A DNA stretch of 28,703 bases, from assembly GCA_029850565.1 (NCBI GenBank), contig JARCRR010000184.1, positions 1 through 28,703 on the forward strand, given 5' to 3'. Origin of the DNA: Gallionella sp. GTDB taxonomy: Bacteria; Pseudomonadota; Gammaproteobacteria; Burkholderiales; Gallionellaceae. A program made the position numbers and the translations under genes. Positions 1 through 7,440 of the stretch are shown here, one piece after another. Under the pieces are notes generated by a model. The model did not search any database, had not been told where the DNA came from, and saw only the letters and a list, made by a program, of their open reading frames with translations. The first letter of the stretch is position 1; each line of letters begins with the position of its first letter.

Positions 1-1215
1 GATATCGATCGGATAAGTCGCTTTGGTTGGGGATATCTCGGGGTGGGAGGGATTAAGCCATTCGCATAAACCGATCAATAGGCGTTGGTCGAAATCGACG
101 TCGTAGATCAGTGCCCGATCGGTATCCAGCGCCTCACTGACGACCTGTATCGTCTCTTCAAGGATAAGGGCGGGCACATGCTGCTCGACGACCGTCTTGG
201 CGATCTTGTTGAGCGCATTGGAAAACACCAATTGCTGCCTCAACGCACCTTTCATTTGCTGTCGCGCAGTGGTGTCTTGCACGATACCGACACCGCCCAC
301 TATCCTCCCGTTCTCATCGCACGAAGAGGCACAGGTCATCTCGATCCATAAATCGGCATCGCTGAAGGTGGCGCGATATTGCCCTTCATAGTGACCGGTC
401 TCGCCTTGCAACGCTTTGTTCAAGGCAGGCAGGACGATCCGATCCTTGAGCAACTTCATATCCAGACCGATCAAACCCTCGGGCGAGTTCTTCAATATCT
501 CGGCGAACTTGTTGTTGCAATAGGTGATGACGAGTTTGGTGTCGTAATGAAAGATGCCCACCGGCGAATGTTCCAGCAGCAGACGATAGCGTTCCTTGCC
601 CTCTTTTATCACCAACTCGCGCTCGACCGAATCGAGATGCAAAGTGATGTTCTCGACCATGCTCTTGTTGATGCTGCGCAGCAGCATCAACAAAAAGCCA
701 AGATAAAGTACCGCCCCCGCGCCCATCGCCATTGTTGCTTCGTCGGAAAGCAAACGGATGCTGAGAGGCGCGAGCGCTGTGATCGAAAAGACAACGGCGC
801 TCAACAGATCGGCCGAATTCGAGACGACACCCCCCGCCGTCAAACCCACCAGTATGAAGATCAAGAACTGTTGATGCTGCTGATCAGTTGCGGGATATAG
901 GAAATAACCCGCCGAACCCCACACGACACCTGCCACCAGTACGCCGACACGCAGTTTATACAGTCTTGTTTGAGCAGCAGATAAATCGTCTTGCGGTGCG
1001 CGCTGGTAGGTACGGATAAGGGCAAGGCGCACAAATGAGACCAATACAATGAGCCCATACCAGACAAACAACGTACTTGCAGCAATCACTTCGCGCTGCA
1101 TAAGCGCAACCACCGTCGCAAGCAGCACGCTGGTGATGATCGAGATCTTGCTCTCGGCGAGCAACCTCTGAACTTGTTTTGATTGTATCGCTGCGTTTTT
1201 GTCTGGCCTATTCAT
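1..1215 (-). CDS. Membrane sensor protein with PAS and GAF domains (C-terminus beyond window)
   Basis: Reading the minus strand from an ATG at 1215, the frame stays open for 405 codons to the window edge. The first ~200 residues contain five or six hydrophobic segments, including VWGSAGYFLYP followed by QQFLIFILVGLTAGG. A PAS domain follows at about 210-320 (LLEHSPVGIFHYDTKLVITY, then NNKFAEIL, with a PAC-like end VGGVGIVQDTT). A GAF-like domain starts near 330 (ALNKIAKTVVE, later DTDRALIYDVD). This is the usual build of inner-membrane sensor kinases and diguanylate cyclases. The output domain lies outside the window, so I cannot say whether it is a histidine kinase, GGDEF or EAL protein. It lies downstream of the thermonuclease gene on the same strand with a 131-base gap. 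Its membrane module resembles that of the HD-GYP protein at 10830. Confidence 0.85.
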   Translation of the reverse strand, partial: MNRPDKNAAIQSKQVQRLLAESKISIITSVLLATVVALMQREVIAASTLFVWYGLIVLVSFVRLALIRTYQRAPQDDLSAAQTRLYKLRVGVLVAGVVWGSAGYFLYPATDQQHQQFLIFILVGLTAGGVVSNSADLLSAVVFSITALAPLSIRLLSDEATMAMGAGAVLYLGFLLMLLRSINKSMVENITLHLDSVERELVIKEGKERYRLLLEHSPVGIFHYDTKLVITYCNNKFAEILKNSPEGLIGLDMKLLKDRIVLPALNKALQGETGHYEGQYRATFSDADLWIEMTCASSCDENGRIVGGVGIVQDTTARQQMKGALRQQLVFSNALNKIAKTVVEQHVPALILEETIQVVSEALDTDRALIYDVDFDQRLLIGLCEWLNPSHPEISPTKATYPIDI

Positions 1216-1302
1216 CACACACCACGCGGTTTTCGAACAACGACTTGCGATTGATGGGAGTCCCGCCCTGCAAGAACCAAGTCGGGATTATGCCCAAACG
1301 GG

Positions 1303-1329
1303 ATTCTAACAATAGTTAAGATTTGTCAG
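1303..1329 (-). promoter_or_regulatory. Possible sigma70 promoter for the membrane sensor gene
   Basis: On the minus strand CTGACA (1329-1324) is followed after 15 bases by TAGAAT (1308-1303). Each hexamer matches the sigma70 consensus at five of six positions, but the 15-base spacer is short. It would give a leader of roughly 80 bases before the ATG at 1215. The rest of the 1216-1346 gap shows nothing else I can name. Confidence 0.25.
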
Positions 1330-1346
1330 CCGGACAAGGCAGCGAG

Positions 1347-2000
1347 CTATTTCTTGTCCACGCACAAACTCTCGCAGGGTACGCCGTCTTTGTTGCGATC
1401 CAGGGTCGTGACACCGCATTGCGTGAGATAAAGATGTGCTTCGTCGCACGTCGCCATCTGCGAACAGTAACGTTTCTTGCCGCACGCCGCATCGCCCGAA
1501 ACGGCGGTGTCGGCCTGTTTGTGTTGCGGGGAAGCGTTGCCGGAGTGGTGCAGTTTGCGCCAGCTCCACGGTGCCTCAGGATCGGTCTGCGCCCACAGCC
1601 CGTGTCTCGACTGCTGTGCCTCCGCCTGCATCGCCAGATAACGCTTATCCGAATGGAAATGCGTGTTCTCCCATGCCATACCGCGTTTGATCTGCTCTTG
1701 ATTGACGTTGACACCATCCACCGAGATCATGCCGATGACCCGCCCATATTGATCGACAGCTTGACTGTCTATGCGCACCGTCTTCTTGCCGACCATTTCC
1801 TGCAAGGATTCGCGTGACTGCTTGCCGAAGGCTTGGTCTTTTTCCGGCGCGTCGATATGGACCATGCGTACTTTGATCTTTTGCTTGCCCTTCAACACCA
1901 TCACGGTGTCACCATCCATCACCATGATGACTTTCGCATCGAATGTCTCCGCCTGAGCATTCAACGCGACACAGCAAAGCAATGTGAGCAGCGTTCTCAA
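1347..2000 (-). CDS. Secreted thermonuclease-family nuclease with C-terminal excalibur domain
   Basis: The chosen start is a TTG at 2000, whose last bases form the TGA stop of pgpA (TTGA overlap); it gives 217 residues beginning with a hydrophobic signal peptide (LLTLLCCVALNAQA). The longer open frame upstream is only pgpA read in another frame. The staphylococcal nuclease fold is seen at about 20-140: DGDTV, then VRMVHIDAPE with the conserved arginine and acidic residues, and DQYGRVIG with the second arginine. The C-terminus carries the excalibur calcium-binding signature DRNKDGVPCESLC with paired cysteines. The family hydrolyses DNA or RNA phosphodiester bonds with calcium; here the protein is predicted to be periplasmic or secreted. 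A role in nucleic acid scavenging or envelope maintenance is a guess. Coupling to pgpA suggests co-transcription. Confidence 0.85.
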   Translation of the reverse strand: MRTLLTLLCCVALNAQAETFDAKVIMVMDGDTVMVLKGKQKIKVRMVHIDAPEKDQAFGKQSRESLQEMVGKKTVRIDSQAVDQYGRVIGMISVDGVNVNQEQIKRGMAWENTHFHSDKRYLAMQAEAQQSRHGLWAQTDPEAPWSWRKLHHSGNASPQHKQADTAVSGDAACGKKRYCSQMATCDEAHLYLTQCGVTTLDRNKDGVPCESLCVDKK

Positions 2001-2503
2001 GTGAGTAGCGTTTTGATGAGGGCAAGGCACAGCAAGGCGTAGCCCGCCGCGAGGATGTCGTCGAACATGACGCCCAGCCCGCCGTGCCAATGCGAATCGA
2101 AATGGCGGATGGGTTGCGGTTTGACGATGTCGAAGAAACGGAACAGCGAGAAGGCGAGCAACTGCCAGAAGAAGCCCTCGGGGGTGAAGAACAACACCAG
2201 CATGAAGGCGACGATCTCGTCCCACACGATGCCGCCGTAATCACCCACTCCCAATTCTTTACCCGTCTTGTCGCACACCCACACGCCGATCGCGAACGCC
2301 CAGATGAGGACGAACAGGAACATCGCATCGCTCAATCTGGGGGCCAAGAACCAATACATGGGGAAGGCGACCAGCGTACCGACCGTACCCGGCCCTTTCC
2401 TTGTCAGCCCCGCGCCGAAGCCGAACGAGAGCAGATGCGCGGGATGGCTGAACAAGAACTTCCAGTCAGGTTGTATCTTTAACTCATCAGGCGAAGTGGT
2501 CAT
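1997..2503 (-). CDS. pgpA: Phosphatidylglycerophosphatase A
   Basis: PgpA removes the phosphate from phosphatidylglycerophosphate to form phosphatidylglycerol in the inner membrane. The 168-residue product has the family length and hallmarks: LLSFGFGAGL near the N-terminus, KGPGTVGTL, DPxx-like KTGKELGVGDYGGIVWDEIVAF with the metal-binding acidic residues, and FRFFDIVKPQP near the end, with several membrane segments. The ATG at 2503 is preferred over a GTG at 2509 because AAAGG lies at proper spacing upstream. It overlaps the end of thiL by 17 bases, and its stop overlaps the start of the nuclease gene. thiL-pgpA is a common proteobacterial pair. Confidence 0.95.
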   Translation of the reverse strand: MTTSPDELKIQPDWKFLFSHPAHLLSFGFGAGLTRKGPGTVGTLVAFPMYWFLAPRLSDAMFLFVLIWAFAIGVWVCDKTGKELGVGDYGGIVWDEIVAFMLVLFFTPEGFFWQLLAFSLFRFFDIVKPQPIRHFDSHWHGGLGVMFDDILAAGYALLCLALIKTLLT

Positions 2504-3431
2504 ATCCACCTTTCTCTATCTTCATCTCTTTGCCCTCGCCGTCTCGCACGACACAATCTTGCCCAACGCGGATGTGGCCGATGCGCGTGAGCGGGAATTT
2601 GAGTTGCTCGGCGAGCGCGGCCAACACATCTCGCTGGCTCGCCGGTGCGGTGAAACATAGTTCGTAATCGTCGCCGCCGGACAACGCGCAACGCTGTGCG
2701 ATGTCTTCCTCCACCCCGTCATCCACGATGGGCAGCAACTCAAGACTGATCTCAGCCCCGACGTGTGAGCGTTCCAATATGTGCCCGAGGTCAGCGATCA
2801 GACCATCCGAGATGTCGATGGCACTGTTGGCGATACCGCGCAGCACCAAGCCCAACGCGACACGCGGTTGCGGCTGATGCAACGCCTTCAGACACTCGTC
2901 GCGCACCTCGCCATAGAATTTGACCTTGCCTTGCAGGTTCGCCAAACCGAGGGCGGCCTGCCCCAGCTTGCCCGACACCCAGATGTCGTCTCCGATTTTG
3001 GCACCATCGCGGCGCAGCGCTTTACCGCGCGGCACTTCACCCATGATGGTGACGCAAAGATTGAGCGGCCCGCGCGTGGTGTCGCCCCCGATAAGCTCGA
3101 CCCCGTTGTCATCTGCTAGGGAAAAGAAGCCCTCGCTGAAACGTTGCAGCCAATCTTCATCGACGCTCGGCAGTGATAATGAAAGCGTCGCCCAGCGCGG
3201 CACTGCCCCCATCGCCGCGAGGTCGGAAAGATTCACTGCAAGTGTCTTGTGTCCCAGCTGGAACGGATCGGTATCGGCAAAGAAGTGCGTGCCGCTCACC
3301 AGCATGTCGGTGGAGACGACAAGCTCTTTGCCCTCTGACACACGAAGCAAAGCAGCATCGTCTCCCACACCAAGTTCAGCGCTCGGAGTGGGATGGGTGA
3401 AATATTGATGAATGAGATCGAATTCCGACAT
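2487..3431 (-). CDS. thiL: Thiamine-monophosphate kinase
   Basis: ThiL phosphorylates thiamine monophosphate with ATP to make thiamine diphosphate, the active cofactor. The 314-residue protein has the usual length and the AIR-synthase-like fold motifs in order: FDLIHQYF at the start, GVGDDAALL, STDMLVSGTHF, GGDTTRGPL, ISDGLIADLGHI and SGGDDYELCFT. All metal and phosphate-binding acidic residues that I can recognise are present. It lies 22 bases after nusB and overlaps pgpA, so the three are almost certainly co-transcribed. Confidence 0.97.
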   Translation of the reverse strand: MSEFDLIHQYFTHPTPSAELGVGDDAALLRVSEGKELVVSTDMLVSGTHFFADTDPFQLGHKTLAVNLSDLAAMGAVPRWATLSLSLPSVDEDWLQRFSEGFFSLADDNGVELIGGDTTRGPLNLCVTIMGEVPRGKALRRDGAKIGDDIWVSGKLGQAALGLANLQGKVKFYGEVRDECLKALHQPQPRVALGLVLRGIANSAIDISDGLIADLGHILERSHVGAEISLELLPIVDDGVEEDIAQRCALSGGDDYELCFTAPASQRDVLAALAEQLKFPLTRIGHIRVGQDCVVRDGEGKEMKIEKGGYDHFA

Positions 3432-3453
3432 GCGTCAAAACCGAGTCTGAGGG

Positions 3454-3906
3454 CTACTTGGCTTTGACTTCGACTGCGCGGACTTGCGCCGCCAGTTTGT
3501 CGAGTACGCCATTGACGAACTTGTGGCCGTCGCTGCCGCCAAAAGTCTTCGCCAATTCGACCGCTTCATTGATGACGACACGGTAAGGCACTTCGGGCTG
3601 ATTGATCAACTCATACGCACCCAGCAACAGCACAGAGAATTCCACCGGGCTCAATTCTTTCAGCGGACGATCCAGATGCGGTGTGAGCTGCTCGGCCAGC
3701 GCCTCGTTCTGCGCGATGACACCACGCAACAACTGGCTGAACAATTCCAAGTCGTAGCGTCCGATGCTTTTTTCCGCAAGCGTGGCTTTCTCGATCAACG
3801 ATGCGGGTTTCTCCGAGAGCCGCCATTCGTACACACCTTGCATCGCCAATTCGCGTGCGCGGTGGCGCAGACTCTTGGCGGGTGTGACTGTCTTGTTCTC
3901 GCTCAT
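3454..3906 (-). CDS. nusB: Transcription antitermination factor NusB
   Basis: NusB is a small all-helical RNA-binding protein that, with NusE (S10), binds boxA in rRNA leaders and supports antitermination. The 150-residue product fits: an N-terminal RHRARELAMQGVYEW segment (the family RRxARexAlQaLYxw pattern), the central ELSPVEFSVLLLGAYEL and the C-terminal EAVELAKTFGGSDGHKFVNGVLDKLA. The start ATG overlaps the ribH stop as ATGA, the arrangement seen in many proteobacteria, where ribH and nusB are translationally coupled. Confidence 0.97.
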   Translation of the reverse strand: MSENKTVTPAKSLRHRARELAMQGVYEWRLSEKPASLIEKATLAEKSIGRYDLELFSQLLRGVIAQNEALAEQLTPHLDRPLKELSPVEFSVLLLGAYELINQPEVPYRVVINEAVELAKTFGGSDGHKFVNGVLDKLAAQVRAVEVKAK

Positions 3907-4355
3907 GCGATCTCTTTCAATAGATTGACCATCTCGATGGCGACCAATGCCGCTTCAGCACCTTTGATGTTCATGCGCACTTCGGCTTGCTCGTCGGTAT
4001 CCGTGGTGAGGATGGCATTGGCGATGGGCACGCCGCTGTGCAGTTGCACTTCGCCCACGCCGCGCGCCGATTCGTTGCACACGATCTCGAAATGGAATGT
4101 GTCACCGCGGATCACAGCGCCCAATGCGATGAGCGCATCGAACTTGCCTGACTGTGCCATTGTCTGCAGCACCAGCGGTATCTCCAATGCACCGGGCACG
4201 GTCGCCAGCGTGATGTCATCCTCGCTCACGCCATTCTTCACCAGTTGCATGCAGCAAGAGGCCAGCAGGCCTTCGCAAACAGCCGGGTTGAAACGGCTCT
4301 GCACGATACCGATACGCATGCCTTTGCCATTCAGGTTCTTCTCGATCTCTCTCAT
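3903..4355 (-). CDS. ribH: 6,7-dimethyl-8-ribityllumazine synthase
   Basis: RibH condenses 5-amino-6-ribitylamino-uracil with 3,4-dihydroxy-2-butanone 4-phosphate, the penultimate step of riboflavin synthesis; the family forms large icosahedral or pentameric shells. The 150-residue product shows QSRFNPAVCEGLL, VPGALEIPL, ALGAVIRGDTFHFEIVCNE with the substrate-binding histidine, and GVLTT-like AILTTDTDEQA. The second of two in-frame ATGs (4355, not 4361) is chosen because AGGGA lies six bases upstream of it and only one base from the first. About 100 bases separate it from ribB, and that gap holds a palindromic repeat. Confidence 0.96.
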   Translation of the reverse strand: MREIEKNLNGKGMRIGIVQSRFNPAVCEGLLASCCMQLVKNGVSEDDITLATVPGALEIPLVLQTMAQSGKFDALIALGAVIRGDTFHFEIVCNESARGVGEVQLHSGVPIANAILTTDTDEQAEVRMNIKGAEAALVAIEMVNLLKEIA

Positions 4356-4396
4356 ATTCATTCCCTAATTGTAAAACTCGCGTAGCGATTCGTTTG

Positions 4397-4431
4397 CCCC
4401 CTCTCCCTCCGGGGGAGGGTTGGGGTGGGGG
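4397..4431. repeat. Dispersed palindromic repeat of the CCCTCTCCC...GGGAGGGTTGGGG type
   Basis: A near-perfect inverted repeat, CCCTCTCCCTCC facing GGGGGAGGGT, is followed by TTGGGGTGGGG. This combination resembles short intergenic palindromes that recur in many proteobacterial genomes. It lies between ribB and ribH and would form a strong RNA hairpin inside the operon transcript on either strand. There is no T-run, so it is not a textbook terminator. It might damp expression or stabilise the upstream message. Confidence 0.6.
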
Positions 4432-4461
4432 AACGCGCACGCCTACTGTTGCATTGCCCCC

Positions 4462-5568
4462 TTACTTAACTGCCGCGTTGGCAGAACAGTAACTGACAAC
4501 CTCTAATCCGAAGCCCGCCATGCTCGGCATCTTGCGTGGCGTAGCGATCAGACACATCTTGCCCACACCGACATCGCGCAATATCTGCGCGCCGATGCCG
4601 TAACTCTTGGGATCCCACTTGGTCGCGTGATGATCGGAATGCGTATCCAACGCGCGCGCCAACAGCGCCTGCGGCGTCTCATCCTGATGCATCAACACCA
4701 ACACTCCGCTGGACGCCGCGCTGATCTTCTTCAGTGCATCATGCACACTGGTGCTTTTCAGGAAGCTGGCCTGCTCAATGAAATCCATCACGGACAACGG
4801 CTCGTGCACGCGCACCAGCGTCTCAAACTCAGGCTTGATATCGCCTCTGACCAATGCAAGGTGGGTGCGCTGTGTGCTCTTGTCGGAATAGGCGAACAGC
4901 TCGAACTCACCATAAGCGGTCTGCACCGTGCGCTTACCCACCCGCTCGACCAGTGTCTCATTATGGATACGATATTCGATCAAGTCGGCGATGGTGCCGA
5001 TCTTCAACCCATGCTGCTTGGCGAACGGGATAAGGTCGGGCAAACGCGCCATCTCGCCGTCTTCTTTCAGAATCTCGCAGATGACGGCCGCGGGTGTCAC
5101 GCCCGCCAACTGCGCTAGATCACAACCCGCCTCGGTGTGGCCTGCACGCACCAACACACCGCCGTCACGCGCCATCAGCGGGAAGATATGTCCGGGTTGT
5201 ACGATGTCGGAGGGCTTTGCATTCCTATTCGCCGCCGCCAAGACGGTGCAGGCCCGGTCAGCCGCCGAGATGCCGGTAGTCACACCTGTCGCCGCCTCGA
5301 TACTCAAAGTGAAATTAGTCGCCAGCGGTAAACCGTTCTCGCGCACCATCAACGGCAAGTCCAATTGCTTGCAATGCGCTTGTGTCAGCGTCAGGCAGAC
5401 CAGGCCGCGTGCATGCTTGGCCATGAAGTTGATCATCTCCGGCGTGGCAAATTCCGCGGCGAACACCAAGTCGCCTTCGTTCTCGCGATCCTCCTCATCC
5501 ACCAGCACGACCATGCGGCCGGCGCGAATCTCCTCGATGATCTCAGTGATCGGTGCTATGTCTGTCAT
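4462..5568 (-). CDS. ribB: 3,4-dihydroxy-2-butanone-4-phosphate synthase fused to a degenerate GTP cyclohydrolase II-like domain (RibBX type)
   Basis: The N-terminal ~200 residues are a complete DHBP synthase (RibB), which converts ribulose 5-phosphate to the four-carbon precursor used by RibH: DEEDRENEGDLV, FMAKHARGLVCL, GVTTGISAADRA and HTEAGCDLAQLAG are all present. The C-terminal ~160 residues align in position with GTP cyclohydrolase II, keeping the VRVHEPL and YGIGAQILRDVGV segments. They lack the Cys-x10-Cys-x-Cys zinc site and the RQEGRGIGL catalytic loop, which reads MHQDETPQAL here, and the domain ends early. This matches the RibBX variants known in many Proteobacteria. The start at 5568 (368 residues) is set by the family N-terminus MTDIAPI and a GGAAG ribosome site; the longer frame upstream covers the divergent gene. 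RibA activity must come from elsewhere. Confidence 0.93.
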   Translation of the reverse strand: MTDIAPITEIIEEIRAGRMVVLVDEEDRENEGDLVFAAEFATPEMINFMAKHARGLVCLTLTQAHCKQLDLPLMVRENGLPLATNFTLSIEAATGVTTGISAADRACTVLAAANRNAKPSDIVQPGHIFPLMARDGGVLVRAGHTEAGCDLAQLAGVTPAAVICEILKEDGEMARLPDLIPFAKQHGLKIGTIADLIEYRIHNETLVERVGKRTVQTAYGEFELFAYSDKSTQRTHLALVRGDIKPEFETLVRVHEPLSVMDFIEQASFLKSTSVHDALKKISAASSGVLVLMHQDETPQALLARALDTHSDHHATKWDPKSYGIGAQILRDVGVGKMCLIATPRKMPSMAGFGLEVVSYCSANAAVK

Positions 5569-5620
5569 TCGTCTCAACTTCCAGTTTGGTTGATTTGGCG
5601 CCGAGCGCCGTGAGCGTGGG

Positions 5621-5629
5621 ATTCTACCA
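5621..5629 (-). promoter_or_regulatory. Extended -10 promoter candidate for ribB
   Basis: The minus strand reads TGGTAGAAT, an extended -10 element (TGn plus TAGAAT, five of six consensus positions), about 50 bases before the ribB ATG. No convincing -35 box is seen, as is usual for extended -10 promoters. The leader contains a small GGCGC-CGA-GCGCC hairpin at 5597-5609. An own promoter would be needed because two antisense genes separate ribB from ribE. I see no FMN riboswitch core in the 5569-5728 gap. Confidence 0.4.
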
Positions 5630-5728
5630 TCACCCCAATCGATAGATGCCCAACACCTGTGGAAATCGCCTGGCGGAAAGGCGTAGTATGAAACCCTGAG
5701 TTGACCAGCCTGAGTGCACGGGGATGTC

Positions 5729-6274
5729 ATGCAAAAATTGAAAGCATTGCCAGCTTGCCTTCTGCTTCTGTTCCCCATCGCAGCTGAGGCTGGAGAGCTC
5801 CAAGCCGGGCTGAGCTGGGTTCCCTTGCTGATGTCTACGCCCGCCTTGCATGTCAATTATCGCCCCTCGCAAAGCCATTTTCAGATCGGCTACAAATACG
5901 AACAGTGGACAGTCAACTTGATGAATAACGCCACTCACGTAAAAACAACGGAGATCACCCATTCAAGGCAGGGACCTGTCCTGATCTATCTTTCCGATAT
6001 CGGAGCGGATTCGTCTCTGTATTTCGGCGTCGAGTTATTGCAATGGAAGGGGCAAGAACGTGCACTCGCTCCCGGAGGAACGAGCGAAATCGCATCGGCC
6101 AGAGATATATATTTCGGTGGCGGAATGACCGGACATGTGGGGGAGGCTGCATACTACAACTTTGGTTTCTTCCTCAGCCCTACGGCCGAAAATCTAACCC
6201 CGGCCATGAAAAGTACCGGCAGCTCTTCGAGCGGAAGTTTCGATTTGCACCTGCAAATCGGGATGCGTTTCTGA
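5729..6274 (+). CDS. Small predicted outer-membrane beta-barrel protein, copy 1 of a tandem pair
   Basis: The 181-residue product starts with a clear signal peptide (LPACLLLLFPIAAEA, cleavage after AEA). It then shows alternating amphipathic stretches and ends in LHLQIGMRF, whose final phenylalanine is the usual Bam-recognition signal of outer-membrane barrels; eight strands would fit the size. I do not recognise a named family. It is a paralogue of the next gene, sharing a IGYxYxxWT segment, the GP-x-L-x-YL segment, DIYFGGGMTGHVG/DLYFGGGYTGSIG, FLSPTA/YLSPTA and the C-terminal QIG motif. ATG 5729 is preferred to an upstream in-frame GTG (5714) because GGGG lies five bases before it and the signal peptide begins there. 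It is transcribed opposite to the flanking riboflavin genes. Function unknown. Confidence 0.8.
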   Translation: MQKLKALPACLLLLFPIAAEAGELQAGLSWVPLLMSTPALHVNYRPSQSHFQIGYKYEQWTVNLMNNATHVKTTEITHSRQGPVLIYLSDIGADSSLYFGVELLQWKGQERALAPGGTSEIASARDIYFGGGMTGHVGEAAYYNFGFFLSPTAENLTPAMKSTGSSSSGSFDLHLQIGMRF

Positions 6275-6302
6275 CAGAAGCAAAAAACGAAAGTGCGCGG
6301 AT

Positions 6303-6845
6303 ATGTTTAGTCGTTCGATCTGCATCCTATGTCTTGCGATACCCCATTTCGCCTTGGCCGAAACGGCGGGTCTGCGGGTCGGTGCCGGCGTTTTTACTTT
6401 GGCAAAGGATGGCGCAGACTTCCAAGTCGCTCTTCGTCTTCCCCGAAGCCCATATCAGATCGGTTACCGATATGTACGCTGGACAGATGTCTTTCACGAC
6501 CCATTCACTGGCCGCGCCCTCACCGAGACCACACAATCCATGGAGGGCCCCTTTCTGAACTACCTGTTTCAACCGGAAGCAGCGCGTTCGTTCTATGCTG
6601 GCATCTCGTTATTGAATTGGTCGAGGACGGAGCAGGCTTTGCTGATCACCACACCGTCCGGTTCCGCCTCCACCACCGATCTCTATTTCGGCGGCGGCTA
6701 TACCGGCTCGATCGGCGACTTCGGCTATTTCAACTTGGGGATGTATCTCAGTCCGACCGCAAAGCTCAATACCCAGACGGCTGTAAGTTCCGAAGAGAGT
6801 TCCGGCGGGTTCGATACTCAAATTCAGATTGGACTCGCTTTTTGA
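6303..6845 (+). CDS. Small predicted outer-membrane beta-barrel protein, copy 2 of a tandem pair
   Basis: This 180-residue protein begins with a short signal peptide (CILCLAIPHFALAE), has the same strand-rich pattern as the preceding gene, and ends in QIQIGLAF with a terminal phenylalanine. The two proteins have nearly equal length and align throughout, with the best agreement in the last third (YFGGG-x-TG, NLG/NFG, LSPTA, SSGGFD/SSGSFD). Similarity is clear but far from identical, so the duplication is not recent. The genes are 28 bases apart and probably co-transcribed. The stop codon is one base from the ribE stop on the other strand, leaving no room for a terminator. Role unknown. Confidence 0.8.
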   Translation: MFSRSICILCLAIPHFALAETAGLRVGAGVFTLAKDGADFQVALRLPRSPYQIGYRYVRWTDVFHDPFTGRALTETTQSMEGPFLNYLFQPEAARSFYAGISLLNWSRTEQALLITTPSGSASTTDLYFGGGYTGSIGDFGYFNLGMYLSPTAKLNTQTAVSSEESSGGFDTQIQIGLAF

Positions 6846-6846
6846 T

Positions 6847-7440
6847 TCAGCTTTCAGCTTGTAGCATTCTTTCCACATAGCGCGCGATGAGATCGATCTC
6901 CAGATTCACCTGCGCACCCGCCTGCAATTCGTTCAATGTCGTCATTTCCAAGGTGTGCGGGATCAAGTTCACCTCGAACTCGCTCCCCGCCACCCGATTC
7001 ACCGTCAGGCTCACCCCATTGATGGTGATCGAGCCTTTCACTGCGATGTACTTCGACAAGGCTTGGGGTGCCCGCACGATCAAGCGCCAGCTCTCGCCGA
7101 TGTCGTTGAATGCCACCACTTCACCCACGCCATCCACGTGCCCGCTCACCAGATGCCCGCCCAAGCGGTCGGACAGACGCAGTGCTTTTTCCAGATTGAC
7201 GCGCTTACCCTGTTCTTCCAGACCTGTGGTGCAATTCAATGTCTCGCGCGAGACATCGACCACGAAATCGTTACCGACCATCTTCACCACGGTGAGGCAC
7301 ACCCCATTCACCGCGATGCTATCGCCCAGTTGTACATCGTCCATACCCAACACTTCGGTGGCGATGGTCAAACGCAGTCCGCCTTCTCTGTCCTGCGCCG
7401 ATTCGATGCGGCCGACATCCGCTATGATTCCACTAAACAT
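6847..7440 (-). CDS. ribE: Riboflavin synthase alpha subunit
   Basis: RibE dismutates two molecules of 6,7-dimethyl-8-ribityllumazine to riboflavin and the ribitylamino-uracil recycled by RibH. The 197-residue product shows the two tandem lumazine-binding barrels of the family: MFSGIIADVG, GDSIAVNGVCLTV and VSRETL in repeat one; GGHLVSGHVDGVG, KGSITINGVSLTVN and LIPHTLEMTTL in repeat two. It overlaps the end of ribD by eight bases, so the two are translationally coupled. It is convergent with the second barrel gene. Confidence 0.97.
   Translation of the reverse strand: MFSGIIADVGRIESAQDREGGLRLTIATEVLGMDDVQLGDSIAVNGVCLTVVKMVGNDFVVDVSRETLNCTTGLEEQGKRVNLEKALRLSDRLGGHLVSGHVDGVGEVVAFNDIGESWRLIVRAPQALSKYIAVKGSITINGVSLTVNRVAGSEFEVNLIPHTLEMTTLNELQAGAQVNLEIDLIARYVERMLQAES

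Noticed and set aside
5569..5728. FMN riboswitch before ribB
   Set aside because: The conserved RFN core segments were looked for by eye on the minus strand and are absent; only a small GGCGC/GCGCC hairpin is present.
5569..5856. Upstream extension of the ribB frame
   Set aside because: It covers the divergent intergenic region and the signal peptide of the barrel gene; the RibB family starts at MTDIAPI (5568), which has its own ribosome site.
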